From the NCBI GenBank assembly GCA_965219665.1, contig CBDCOD010000016.1:1-64000 (forward strand): a DNA stretch of 64,000 bases. Reading direction: 5' to 3'. The notes beneath the pieces were generated by a model, which did no database searches, had not been told where the DNA came from, and worked only from the letters and a program-made list of their open reading frames with translations. This document shows positions 55,774 through 64,000 of the stretch, piece after piece. The stretch's first letter is position 1. Every line of letters begins with the position of its first letter. A program made the translations under genes and the position numbers. The stretch comes from CBDCOD01 sp965219665. GTDB taxonomy: Bacteria > Pseudomonadota > Gammaproteobacteria > CAKMZV01.

Positions 55774-56382
55774 TCAACTATTTGACTGGGCAGTTATTTG
55801 GTTGATAATACGACAAAACAACTCCGCGGTTTTCTTACAATCATATTCAGCACTATGCGATGCATCCTTATCCCAATCAATACGCGCTCTTTGGCATAAC
55901 TGATTAAGAACAGTATGACCATACAGTGCTGCACCCAGTGTTGCAGTATCAAAGGTACTGAAATTATGAAAAGCACTACTAATTTTCTGTCGCTTAAAGC
56001 CTTCATTTAAAAAAGACAAATCAAACCAAGCGTTATGCCCCACTAATATTGCACGTGTACAGTCACTTGCTTTAACGAAGCGCTTTACACGCATATTCAT
56101 ATCCTTCAAAGCCGTGCATTCAGGCTCTGCAAAGCGCAATGCAGAATACGGATCGTAGCCTAAAAAATCGCAAGCGCTCTGCTCTACCATCAAAGACCTT
56201 TCTGGCTTGATTGCATAACTCCAGATATCCCCTAAAGCCAACATGCCATCTGCCTGCATAACTAAAGGGATAGCGCAAACCTCAATCAGCGCATGTTTTC
56301 TTGCCTCTAAACCACCTGTTTCCACATCCACCACAACAGGCAAAAATTGTCGAAAGCGATCTTTTATTTTAGTGCCAAACAT
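55774..56382 (-). CDS. rnt: Ribonuclease T
   Basis: RNase T trims the 3' ends of tRNA and other stable RNAs. The 202-residue DEDDh exonuclease has VVVDVETGG, VGHNAWFDLSFLN and HSAEYDCKKTAELF, and the N-terminus KDRFRQFLPVVV is diagnostic of RNase T over DnaQ. It lies downstream of argA, with the 19-base overlap of their ends in the same direction. Confidence 0.93.
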   Translation of the reverse strand: MFGTKIKDRFRQFLPVVVDVETGGLEARKHALIEVCAIPLVMQADGMLALGDIWSYAIKPERSLMVEQSACDFLGYDPYSALRFAEPECTALKDMNMRVKRFVKASDCTRAILVGHNAWFDLSFLNEGFKRQKISSAFHNFSTFDTATLGAALYGHTVLNQLCQRARIDWDKDASHSAEYDCKKTAELFCRIINQITAQSNS

Positions 56383-57572
56383 AATACCTTTGAGTTACGC
56401 GCCTTACTATACGCTTCAATACGTTGCTTAGGCAAATCACGCACATCAACACTTTCAAATCCACGCTCTGCAAACCAATCCATTGACTGTGTGCTTAATG
56501 CAAATAAGTGCTGCTTACCTTGCTGTTTTGACTGTTCTATGGCATAACCTAACAACACATCACCCAGCCGTAACCCACGTGCATCTTCAGCAACAACTAA
56601 GCAAGCCAATTCGTTACCTTGATCTCCCAAGTCAAACACAGCATAACAACCAATGAGATTACCATCCCTTTCCATAACGTGATATTCTTCTATATGTTGC
56701 TCAAAGTGCGGCTCCCCTCGCTCCACTAAAATTCCTTTTTTCTGATAGGGAAGCACCAAACCACACAGAGCACCCACATCTTCTAACTGAGCTTGACGCA
56801 ACACATCATAAGTATCCTTATGCACCAAAACACCACTACCATCTCGTGTATATAGCTCGGTTAAAACCCCGCCCTCTTGCTGACACGAGACCAAATGTAC
56901 ACGCGGAACATAATTTACCAACTGCTTAGCCAGATTAAACAGAGGATAGGCTATATCTAACTGGTTAGGATGCACACTAGACCTTAACCCTTTTGGCAAC
57001 TCCTCCATATCACCCAAAACAACTACTTTATCTAACGCTGCATACACAGCCAAGTTTTGCACTATGTCTGCAATTTCCAAAGCATACCCTTTGCCATTAG
57101 GGGCATAGGCAATCGGCGGAACCCATAAAATATTATCCTGCTTGAGCGTATGAAGGCGTTCAGACTCTACTTGGCGCACTTTACCCAAGCTGTCAGCACT
57201 AACACCTGAAACGACCCCTTTAGGCTGCGCAATAAACAAAGGGCACCAGATTAGGGGCACGCGCACATGTGCATTAGCCTGTGAAAAGGCTTCCCAAGCG
57301 CTGTTGACTTGTCGAACAAAACACTCGAAACGCTCCTCAGAGAGCGACGCATTGATTATTTTATGCGCATCTTTTACGGGCATCAGCAGAAGGTGTAACC
57401 CTAAATTGCGTAAAAGTGCCATATCATGCAAAAAACTCTGCGACAATAAACTTGCTACCGCAGACTCGGGAAAAACAACTAGAACTGACTTGTTACGATG
57501 CTTAGATATATAAGGTAAAGCTTGTCTTAAATACATCATTATTTTCATAACGCCCATTATGCCAGAAACCAC
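56364..57572 (-). CDS. argA: N-acetylglutamate synthase ArgA
   Basis: ArgA acetylates glutamate in the first step of arginine synthesis. Of 402 residues (family usually about 440), 20-270 are amino-acid-kinase-like and 285-402 are GNAT: YHVMERDGNLIGCYAVFD, ACLVVAEDARGLRLGDVLL, and LFALSTQSMDWFAERGF. The N-terminus YLRQALPYISKHRNKSVLVVF resembles ArgA (FR-x-x-PYIN-x-HRGKTFV), but the GGEA loop reads FPES. Starts at 57548 or 57539 are also possible; the longest overlaps the divergent HAD gene by 14 bases. Confidence 0.88.
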   Translation of the reverse strand: MVSGIMGVMKIMMYLRQALPYISKHRNKSVLVVFPESAVASLLSQSFLHDMALLRNLGLHLLLMPVKDAHKIINASLSEERFECFVRQVNSAWEAFSQANAHVRVPLIWCPLFIAQPKGVVSGVSADSLGKVRQVESERLHTLKQDNILWVPPIAYAPNGKGYALEIADIVQNLAVYAALDKVVVLGDMEELPKGLRSSVHPNQLDIAYPLFNLAKQLVNYVPRVHLVSCQQEGGVLTELYTRDGSGVLVHKDTYDVLRQAQLEDVGALCGLVLPYQKKGILVERGEPHFEQHIEEYHVMERDGNLIGCYAVFDLGDQGNELACLVVAEDARGLRLGDVLLGYAIEQSKQQGKQHLFALSTQSMDWFAERGFESVDVRDLPKQRIEAYSKARNSKVLCLALK

Positions 57573-58431
57573 TGCTTCCGTTCTCTCTGACCAACAAAAT
57601 ACTATTGCTATTGTCTATGATTTTGATGGCACGCTATCCCCTCAGCCTATGCAAGAATACACTGTACTGCCTAAATTACAGGTTAATCCTGACACCTTCT
57701 GGCAAGAAATAGGAGATACTTTTAACACTGAAGGGGGCGAACTCATGCTTACTTACATGCGCCTCCTAATCAAAGCGATTGAAAAGAAAGAGGCGCACAT
57801 ATCACGCCAAGACTTCACTAACATGGGGAAGAAGATTCAATATTTTGAAGGCGTTACTGAATGGTTTGAGCGCATTAACCAATTTATTGAACAGCAATCC
57901 AAAGGCACAGTCAACATCCAGCATTACATTATTTCTGCTGGCCTATTTGAAATTATAGAAGGCTCTCATATTGCCCACCATTTTGAAAAAATCTTTGCTT
58001 CTGAATATCACTATGACCATCATGGTGTACCAACCTTTCCCAAACTGCTCATTACTGATACACACAAAACGCAATTTCTCTTTAGAATAAACAAAGGTAT
58101 ATTGGATTTACGCAAACCGATAAACGACCACATGCCCGAAAATAAGCGCCCCATCCCATTTGAAAACATTATCTACATTGGCGATGGTGATACAGATGTG
58201 CCCAGCATGGCAGTTGTTAAACAGCAAGGAGGGCATTCCCTCGCTGTATATGCACCAGAACACAGAGAAAGTTATAATAAATGCAATGAATTGTTACAAG
58301 CAAATCGTATTGATTTTTTCTCAAAGGCAGATTACTCAGAAGGAGGACAATTAGATGGCCTGATTAAACTAATCCTAAACTACGTCATGACTAAAATAAA
58401 ATTTCGCACCTTTAAAAACAACCAAAATTAA
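57559..58431 (+). CDS. HAD-superfamily phosphatase
   Basis: The 290-residue protein has the HAD nucleophile motif IVYDFDGTLSPQ at about residues 16-27, motif II ISAGLFEII (Ser), and motif IV IYIGDGDTDVPSM (DD). The cap region between contains QDFTNMGKKIQYFEGV. It probably removes phosphate from a small metabolite. It diverges from argA with overlapping 5' ends and is followed six bases later by hemH, so it may share a transcript with hemH and mogA. Confidence 0.82.
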   Translation: MPETTASVLSDQQNTIAIVYDFDGTLSPQPMQEYTVLPKLQVNPDTFWQEIGDTFNTEGGELMLTYMRLLIKAIEKKEAHISRQDFTNMGKKIQYFEGVTEWFERINQFIEQQSKGTVNIQHYIISAGLFEIIEGSHIAHHFEKIFASEYHYDHHGVPTFPKLLITDTHKTQFLFRINKGILDLRKPINDHMPENKRPIPFENIIYIGDGDTDVPSMAVVKQQGGHSLAVYAPEHRESYNKCNELLQANRIDFFSKADYSEGGQLDGLIKLILNYVMTKIKFRTFKNNQN

Positions 58432-58437
58432 ACTACA

Positions 58438-59472
58438 GTGATGCTACAAAAAAACAAATTTCCACGCGCCGCATTCCCGCAATATGGTGAACAAAAAATA
58501 GGAATTCTATTAATGAACCTTGGCACACCAGATGCACCAACTGCCCAAGCATTACGACCTTATTTGGGGCAATTTTTACACGATTGGCGAGTCATTGAGG
58601 TCAGTCGGTGGATTTGGTGTCTGATTCTGCATGGAATCGTTCTTAGAACAAGACCACAAAAAATAGCAAAAGATTACGCGCACATCTGGCTTGAAGAAGG
58701 CTCTCCTCTACTAGTTATCTCTAAACGTCAGGCACAATGTTTGCAAAAAGAACTGCAATCAAAAGGCATTGATGTAGAAGTAGCAGTTGCTATGCGCTAT
58801 GGCAACCCCTCAGTTGAGAAAGCATTAGACGAATTACGCGCCAAAAATTGCCAACGTATACTCGGCTTACCGCTCTATCCACAATACTGCTGCGCCACGA
58901 CCGCCTCCAGCGCAGATGCCTTCTTTGATGAATTAAAAAAATGGCGCTGGATGCCAGAATTTCGATTTATTACCTCCTATGCCACCGATATTGGCTATAT
59001 TCAATCTTTAGCAAATAGCGTAACAGAGGCGTGGGAACAAAAAGGTAAGCATCAAAAACTCATCATATCTTTTCATGGAACACCAGAATCCTTCCGTGAT
59101 CAAGGCGACCCCTACTATTACGAATGCAATGCTACCGCCCAAGCTTTAGCCAGTGCTTTAGAGTTGCAACAGGACGAATGGATAATGACTTTTCAATCTC
59201 AGTTTGGCAATGACCCTTGGATTAAACCTTCAACTTCTGCTACTTTAGAAAAATTGGCCACAGAAGGCATCACATCTGTTGATGTCATTTGTCCTGGCTT
59301 CTCAGCAGACTGTATTGAAACACTAGAAGAAATTGAGGGCGAAAATCGTGAGATTTTTGAAGAACATGGCGGTCAATCTTTCCGCTATATTCCAGCCCTT
59401 AACGACCGCAATGACCATATACAGGCACTCGCCAACCTCTGTGCCAACCACCTTCAAGGATGGACCATCTAA
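58438..59472 (+). CDS. hemH: Ferrochelatase HemH
   Basis: HemH inserts iron into protoporphyrin IX to make haem. The 344-residue protein has LLMNLGTPDAPTAQALRPYL, LPLYPQYCCATTAS, the catalytic His in ISFHGTPESF, and VICPGFSADCIETLEEI with the metal-site Glu. GTG at 58438 or ATG at 58441 may start translation; I cannot decide. It overlaps mogA. Complements the hemG gene in this window and supplies haem for the oxidase. Confidence 0.96.
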   Translation: MMLQKNKFPRAAFPQYGEQKIGILLMNLGTPDAPTAQALRPYLGQFLHDWRVIEVSRWIWCLILHGIVLRTRPQKIAKDYAHIWLEEGSPLLVISKRQAQCLQKELQSKGIDVEVAVAMRYGNPSVEKALDELRAKNCQRILGLPLYPQYCCATTASSADAFFDELKKWRWMPEFRFITSYATDIGYIQSLANSVTEAWEQKGKHQKLIISFHGTPESFRDQGDPYYYECNATAQALASALELQQDEWIMTFQSQFGNDPWIKPSTSATLEKLATEGITSVDVICPGFSADCIETLEEIEGENREIFEEHGGQSFRYIPALNDRNDHIQALANLCANHLQGWTI

Positions 59473-60008
59473 TGGCATCTGACAAGCCATTTATTGTCGG
59501 ATTACTCACCATATCTGACAGAGCCAGTCAAGGCATCTATGAAGACAAGGGCGGTCCAGCCATGCGCCACTGGTTAGAGCAGGCTTGTGCTACCCCATTT
59601 GAAACGCATCATATTACCATTGCTGACGAGCAGCCTGACATTGAGCAACAATTGATAGCGCTTAGCCAGTTGGGATGTGATCTCATCTTAACCACTGGTG
59701 GCACTGGACCTGCACCCCGCGACATCACCCCAGAAGCAACCGAAGCAGTCTGCAATAAAATATTGCCAGGCTTTGGAGAACTCATGCGTCATGTCTCATT
59801 ACAGCATGTTCCCACAGCCATTCTCTCTCGTCAGACAGCAGGGATTCTAAATCAGTCACTTATCATAAATCTGCCTGGAAAGCCCCAAGCTATTGCGGAA
59901 TGCTTAGATGCCGTTTTTGCTGCAGTACCCTATTGTATTGACCTTATCGGAGGGGCGTACATTGAAACAAACCCTGATACCATCCAAGCCTTCCGTCCCA
60001 AAGCATAA
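59460..60008 (+). CDS. mogA: Molybdopterin adenylyltransferase MogA
   Basis: MogA activates molybdopterin with ATP before molybdenum insertion. The 182-residue chain has GLLTISDRASQGIYEDKGG, TTGGTGPAPRDITPEAT and LIINLPGKPQAI, all diagnostic for the MogA/MoaB family. The ATG at 59472, within the hemH stop (TAATG), is an alternative start that would give 178 residues. No other molybdenum-cofactor gene is in the window. Confidence 0.9.
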   Translation: MDHLMASDKPFIVGLLTISDRASQGIYEDKGGPAMRHWLEQACATPFETHHITIADEQPDIEQQLIALSQLGCDLILTTGGTGPAPRDITPEATEAVCNKILPGFGELMRHVSLQHVPTAILSRQTAGILNQSLIINLPGKPQAIAECLDAVFAAVPYCIDLIGGAYIETNPDTIQAFRPKA

Positions 60009-60181
60009 TGCTACAAGCTACCCATTCATGGTCTAAACTGATATGATAAAATAGCGCAGTGCGACACTCTGTAGAAAACACCTAAAATAATATGCTGCAC
60101 TTATGAGCACATTGTGCAAAAAAATAGATTAGAGCAACTCACTGTGAACCAGTCCTCCCACCAATTCTCCAAAAAAATATT

Positions 60182-60466
60182 GTGCGTATAACTTTTCGGC
60201 AATTAGTTATTTTTAGCCAAGTTGCAGAAACCTTAAATTACACTAAGGCCGCTGAAATATTGTGCTTAACCCAGCCTGCTGTGTCCATGCAAGTGCGTCA
60301 GTTAGAAGATCAGGTTGGCATTACCCTGTTAGATTACAGCGGAAAGCAAATCATACTTACCGAGGCGGGTGAGTTATTTCTGCAATATACACACACTATT
60401 TTGAACACAGTGGATGAGGCAAGAATTGCCTTAAAAGCCCTTAAAAACACAAAACATAAAAAATAA
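60182..60466 (+). CDS. Stand-alone LysR-type DNA-binding domain
   Basis: This 94-residue protein is only the winged HTH of a LysR regulator: MRITFRQLVIFSQVAETLNYTKAA, LCLTQPAVSMQVRQLEDQVGI, ILTEAGELFLQYTHTI, then the start of the linker helix, and stop. The sequence is closest in pattern to CbbR/RbcR-type regulators. The roughly 200-residue effector domain is missing and no continuation is visible in other frames: the ferredoxin gene converges seven bases later. The start is GTG at 60182. It may be a truncated gene or a natural short DNA-binding protein that could dimerise through the linker helix. Confidence 0.75.
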   Translation: MRITFRQLVIFSQVAETLNYTKAAEILCLTQPAVSMQVRQLEDQVGITLLDYSGKQIILTEAGELFLQYTHTILNTVDEARIALKALKNTKHKK

Positions 60467-60473
60467 AACCTGA

Positions 60474-60728
60474 CTATTCACTCAGCAAAGCAATTAATTT
60501 GTTTTGCAATTGTTCTGTTGTTTCTATACAGTCAGGGTCAGGTATGACGCACCGCGCGATTGGACATACTTTCTGGCATTGCGGTTCATCATAATATCCT
60601 ACACATTCAGTGCACCTATCTATGACAATCTCATAAATAGCCTCTCCCATTACAATCGCTTCATTAGGGCATTCTGGCTCACACATATCACAATTAACAC
60701 ACGCCTCAGTAATTTTTAATGCCATCAA
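60474..60728 (-). CDS. yfhL: 4Fe-4S ferredoxin, YfhL family
   Basis: The 84-residue protein binds two [4Fe-4S] clusters. Motif one is CVNCDMCEPECP; motif two is CTECVGYYDEPQCQKVCP, with the longer Cys spacing that marks the YfhL/Alvin subtype. It starts at the second or first Met (MMALKI); the start overlaps the stop of the RMF-like/DUF2914 gene (ATGA-like). An electron-transfer role in the cytoplasm is likely; the partner is unknown. Confidence 0.93.
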   Translation of the reverse strand: MMALKITEACVNCDMCEPECPNEAIVMGEAIYEIVIDRCTECVGYYDEPQCQKVCPIARCVIPDPDCIETTEQLQNKLIALLSE

Positions 60729-61972
60729 TTGACCTCTCCGGCATTAAAAAGCTGTAAAAATGGTGATGATGACTCCTCATCCTGAACAGAAGCGTCTTCT
60801 TCATTGGCAGACTCTTCTGTTTCATTTATCTCATTGGTGTTTTCTGAATCATCTATATCGGAGACTTGAGTTTTTATCGTTGAGTCCGCATTACCAGCAG
60901 TAGCCTGATCCTCTTCTGTTGCTGAAGCAGTGCTATCGCCAAGCTGCTCATTAGCAGGTGTACTGGATATAGGCTCTTCCTCATCAGTTGATGCATCTAC
61001 TGCATTTTCTGATGCTAATTCTACAGGAGCACTTACTCCTACTGTAGCATTAAAAACAGCACGATTGCCCTGATTATCTGATACTTCAACACGCACCTCG
61101 CCAATATCGCCCACACTAAACGTATGCGCAGAATGTACACGCCATCTGGCACCTCCAATTCTGAAAGCTCGTTTACTGATTAATTGATCATTTAAATACC
61201 ACTTATGCGATACCACATTCTGTGCATAGCGCACAACATTTGTATAGAAATAAATAGTTTGTGTGGTTGTAATAATCTCTACTGCCTCACCAGGTTCTCG
61301 ATTTTCTACCACATAGGTGAAACGCACATTTTTTAAATGCTTATTGAGATCAACTGATTCTGGCTCAACGAGATCCGCACTCTCTGTTTCTACTTCTATT
61401 GCAGCTTTTTCGACCCCTGATACTACTGGCTCAAGCAGCTTTTGCTGGGAACCTATATCCTCCTGAACTAATTGCTCCTTCTGTCTTTGAGCAAATACAG
61501 ACTCCATCACGCCTGGCTGTGACACTCCGCGTTGTTCAGGGGGGCGAACATCTTCAACATAAAGAATACGGTTGGAAACAATACCGTCGGAGTCATTGTT
61601 CAACTCATCCGACGGTCCTGCTGCCGTAGTATTTGTAGTAGCGATTTCACTCACCTCAGGTGTTATTTGACCAGCTACTAAATCTCTAATATTCCCCTTA
61701 GAATTAAAGAATACTACTGATACTACACCAATTAAAATAACCATGATGCCTAAAGAGAACAATGCCCACGCCTTGTAGTTAGGCCCCCCTAATCCTGCTG
61801 AGCGACGACCTGCCTGCCAACCATGAAGCCACATAGACTTTAGTTGAGGATCAAAAAGATAATTTTGTGGGCAATACGACACGTTCATGCCTGCATTACC
61901 TTTGGAGTACCCCTCAGCGTAGACTTGCTCTAAATCAAATAACTGGTTAGAATCAAATGGATATTTACTCAT
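60725..61972 (-). CDS. RMF-like/DUF2914 membrane protein
   Basis: A 415-residue protein with three parts. Residues 15-60 resemble ribosome modulation factor: YAEGYSKGNAG, a Cys-Pro in SYCPQ, and WLHGWQAGRRSAG. A transmembrane helix (about 67-89) follows. Residues 210-314 match DUF2914: VENREPGEAVE, IYFYTNVVRYAQNVVSHKWYLNDQ, GGARWRVHSAHTF and VRVEVSDNQGN. The last 100 residues are highly acidic (for example DEEEP, NETEESANEED). Presumably N-in with a periplasmic DUF2914. Function unknown; coupled to yfhL by overlap. Confidence 0.72.
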   Translation of the reverse strand: MSKYPFDSNQLFDLEQVYAEGYSKGNAGMNVSYCPQNYLFDPQLKSMWLHGWQAGRRSAGLGGPNYKAWALFSLGIMVILIGVVSVVFFNSKGNIRDLVAGQITPEVSEIATTNTTAAGPSDELNNDSDGIVSNRILYVEDVRPPEQRGVSQPGVMESVFAQRQKEQLVQEDIGSQQKLLEPVVSGVEKAAIEVETESADLVEPESVDLNKHLKNVRFTYVVENREPGEAVEIITTTQTIYFYTNVVRYAQNVVSHKWYLNDQLISKRAFRIGGARWRVHSAHTFSVGDIGEVRVEVSDNQGNRAVFNATVGVSAPVELASENAVDASTDEEEPISSTPANEQLGDSTASATEEDQATAGNADSTIKTQVSDIDDSENTNEINETEESANEEDASVQDEESSSPFLQLFNAGEVN

Positions 61973-62017
61973 AAAAAAACTGTCTTAGACTATTGCTGTA
62001 AGCGCATTTTACAATAC

Positions 62018-62911
62018 TTACCGCATTTCCTTGCGAACTTTACGCACACATAAGACAGCGCTACCAAATCCACAACCCGTACTTATGTATAAACAATACA
62101 TAATCAGTGGAAGTGAGTGATGCAAGTATAGCTTGCTACCTATAGACTCTACTAAGATTTGATTGACACCTGAGACGACCGCCGAACACAGCAGCACACC
62201 TAAACCAGACCCTATCAGACCCAGCATAGCATTCCAAACCAAAAATGGCATGTAAACCTTCAACACAGAAGCTCCCAGTAATGTTTTAATCCGAATTTCT
62301 AATGCTCGCTTAGTAATATTCTGATTTAAGGAGTAACTCAATAACAGCCAAACTGATGCCAGAAAAAATATACTAACAAAAAGGGTAAGGCGTTCCCCAG
62401 TCTGTAATAATTGTTGCAGATGCGCCACCCATGGTTCATTGATATCTACATCAAATACCCATTCTAAGTCTAATAATGGACCATACAATAACTGCAGACT
62501 CTCCAAATCTGCCTGTGGATTCGGTGTCAAAATAATAATATCATGCAGCGGGTTATAGCCCAGCAACTCAATGACATCGCGCACATTACGTGTGCCATAT
62601 TTTTTTGCCAACCCCTCTACGGCATCATTGCGGGTAATAACACGCACGGAGTCTGCATCAATATATTCATTCGGTGCAACCAAGCGCTTCACATTTTCAA
62701 GCACATCATCCTGTTCTTCCCGTGTTGTACTATCTAAGAAAACAGTTATTTCCATTTGTGAAACTTGAGTGCCAATCCATTGCTGAACACTAAGCATAGC
62801 CGTAATACTGAGCATAGGAACACTTACAGTAATTGCAATAATAGCAATAACCAATAAGGTCTGATGCACATTGGTTTTTAGGTGGCGAAGAAATTCTTGC
62901 AATAAAAACAT
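62018..62911 (-). CDS. ftsX: Cell division protein FtsX
   Basis: FtsX and FtsE form a type VII ABC complex at the division ring that activates peptidoglycan amidases. The 297-residue protein has four predicted helices with a large periplasmic loop between helix 1 and 2 (ITVFLDSTTREEQ, IILTPNPQADLESL) and a FtsX-type C-terminus. It lies five bases after ftsE. Confidence 0.93.
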   Translation of the reverse strand: MFLLQEFLRHLKTNVHQTLLVIAIIAITVSVPMLSITAMLSVQQWIGTQVSQMEITVFLDSTTREEQDDVLENVKRLVAPNEYIDADSVRVITRNDAVEGLAKKYGTRNVRDVIELLGYNPLHDIIILTPNPQADLESLQLLYGPLLDLEWVFDVDINEPWVAHLQQLLQTGERLTLFVSIFFLASVWLLLSYSLNQNITKRALEIRIKTLLGASVLKVYMPFLVWNAMLGLIGSGLGVLLCSAVVSGVNQILVESIGSKLYLHHSLPLIMYCLYISTGCGFGSAVLCVRKVRKEMR

Positions 62912-62915
62912 GGCG

Positions 62916-63602
62916 TTACACTGCTGCTAACTTTCCCTGCTCCAAATGGATACGGTGGCAGTTTGCTAATGCACAGTAGCGTTCCACCATAGCCACTTCA
63001 TGCGTCGCTACTAACATACAAACGCGCCTTAACTTGCTAATATCAACCAAAAGCTGTAGCATTTCATCAGACAGCATAGGATCCAGATTACCCGTAGGCT
63101 CATCTGCAAGCAAAATAGTAGGCGATCGCACTAGCGCACGTGCTAGTCCAACCCGCTGTCTTTGACCAACAGATAGTGCAGATGGAACATGATCCGCAAA
63201 TTTTGACATCTTTACTGCGGATAAAACTTGCTCTACTCTATGCTGCCACTCCTCAGTGGGCACATTATCCACCTCTAGAGCTAAAGCAATATTTTGTGAA
63301 ACGCTACGATCAGTCAGCAACATTGGATCCTGAAAAACGATTCCCAAATGCCTTCTATAAGAAGCTATACCATACTGATTCAAAGCAGACAAGTCATTGC
63401 CGCCCACTTTAATCGTGCCATAACTTGCAGGTTCCATTGCTGCCATCAATCTAAACAAAGTACTTTTCCCAGCACCAGAAGAGCCAGTAACAAAGGTAAA
63501 ACTATCCTCCTCAAATGAGTGCGTTACTTGCTTGAGTGCGTCAAAATAGGAGCCATGCACCATATAACGCTTACCGACTTTTTCCAATTCAATCAATGCC
63601 AT
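62916..63602 (-). CDS. ftsE: Cell division ATP-binding protein FtsE
   Basis: The 228-residue ABC ATPase has Walker A GSSGAGKST, signature LSVGQRQRVGLARAL (LSVGQ instead of LSGGQ), Walker B ILLADEPTGNLDP and the switch His in VATHE. Partner of FtsX. It starts 11 bases after ftsY. Confidence 0.95.
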   Translation of the reverse strand: MALIELEKVGKRYMVHGSYFDALKQVTHSFEEDSFTFVTGSSGAGKSTLFRLMAAMEPASYGTIKVGGNDLSALNQYGIASYRRHLGIVFQDPMLLTDRSVSQNIALALEVDNVPTEEWQHRVEQVLSAVKMSKFADHVPSALSVGQRQRVGLARALVRSPTILLADEPTGNLDPMLSDEMLQLLVDISKLRRVCMLVATHEVAMVERYCALANCHRIHLEQGKLAAV

Positions 63603-63612
63603 AGCAACAATC

Positions 63613-63999
63613 TCATCTACTCTCTAATAAAGCAGTTACAAACTGATCCGCATCAAATGGCAATAAATCATCTGCAGCTTCGCCTACTCCAATATACATA
63701 ATTGGCAAACCCAATCGGTGAGCCAAAGATAGTACAACCCCGCCCTTAGCACTGCCATCTAATTTGGTCACAATCACACCAGTCACTGGAACAGAAGCAG
63801 CAAATGCCTCCGCCTGCTTGAAACCATTCTGTCCACTGCCAGCATCAATAACCAGCCAGCAATGTTGTGGCCAAACATCCCCTTGCTTTTTCACTGATCG
63901 GTATATTTTATTCAACTCATCCATTAAATGTTTCTGATTAAACTGTCGTCCTGCTGTATCAATAATTAGACGCTGGTAGCCGCGTGCTCTAGCGCTCTC
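63613..63999 (-). CDS. ftsY: Signal recognition particle receptor FtsY, C-terminal part (5' end outside window)
   Basis: FtsY docks ribosome-SRP complexes at the membrane. The frame is open to the window edge: ESARARGYQRLIIDTAGR includes the G3 DTAGR motif, and downstream come VTGVIVTKLDGSAKGG (G4 TKLD) and IGVGEAADDLLPFDADQFV, typical for the end of FtsY. The preceding NG-domain part and A domain lie outside the window. ftsY-ftsE-ftsX is the standard order. Confidence 0.96.
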   Translation of the reverse strand, partial: ESARARGYQRLIIDTAGRQFNQKHLMDELNKIYRSVKKQGDVWPQHCWLVIDAGSGQNGFKQAEAFAASVPVTGVIVTKLDGSAKGGVVLSLAHRLGLPIMYIGVGEAADDLLPFDADQFVTALLESR

Positions 64000-64000
64000 T

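Overview
The window comes from a low-GC (roughly 40%) gammaproteobacterium. Several arrangements point there: zipA-ligA, ftsY-ftsE-ftsX, yceD-rpmF-plsX-fabH-fabD-fabG, bamE, RNase T, a YqaA (DedA)/NlpD-like pair, and clpX-lon. Gene content indicates an aerobe with a haem-copper cytochrome c oxidase and its own late haem synthesis (hemG, hemH). I cannot name the genus from sequence alone. No rRNA, tRNA, CRISPR array or flagellar operon was seen.
Positions 1-8.4 kb are a decaying type I restriction-modification island on the + strand. The order is hsdM (5' end outside the window), a RhuM-family gene, hsdS split by one frameshift, a GxxExxY protein, hsdR, an HNH nuclease cut by an in-frame stop, a DUF262 fragment, and an IS3-type transposase remnant. 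About 1 kb without recognisable genes follows.
Positions 9.4-20.6 kb are an accessory surface-protein locus on the - strand. An intact 2246-residue secreted protein alternates NHL-type beta-propeller blocks with cadherin-like repeats and ends in a Gly-rich stalk, a Cys, a hydrophobic helix and a basic tail, resembling a JDVT-CTERM-type sorting signal. Downstream lies a paralogue broken by about five frameshifts whose last ~130 bp are almost identical to those of the intact gene. Ten copies of a 10-bp repeat separate the two. Upstream, a third orphan copy of the sorting tail is joined to a frameshifted DUF4373 remnant.
From 20.9 kb the window is mostly ordinary core genome: phoH, a cytochrome oxidase operon (ctaC-ctaD-small ORF-ctaG-coxC), clpX-lon, bamE, a CaCA antiporter, pxpA-pxpB, yqaA with an NlpD-like lipoprotein, slyD-like, dnaQ, mraY-murD, hemG, zipA-ligA, a DHH phosphoesterase, hup, glnB, and small envelope genes. 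The lipid operon yceD-rpmF-plsX-fabH-fabD-fabG follows, then rnt, argA, a HAD phosphatase, hemH, mogA, a stand-alone LysR-type HTH, a YfhL ferredoxin, an RMF-like/DUF2914 membrane protein, and ftsY-ftsE-ftsX.
The most unusual gene is at 48299-49759. It encodes a membrane protein that looks like the periplasmic C-terminal domain of FliF, one transmembrane helix, and the C-terminal half of FliG, fused in one chain. It is translationally coupled to a secreted Sel1-repeat protein with a SPOR-like C-terminus. No flagellar gene is nearby, so this pair is my best candidate for an undescribed envelope system.
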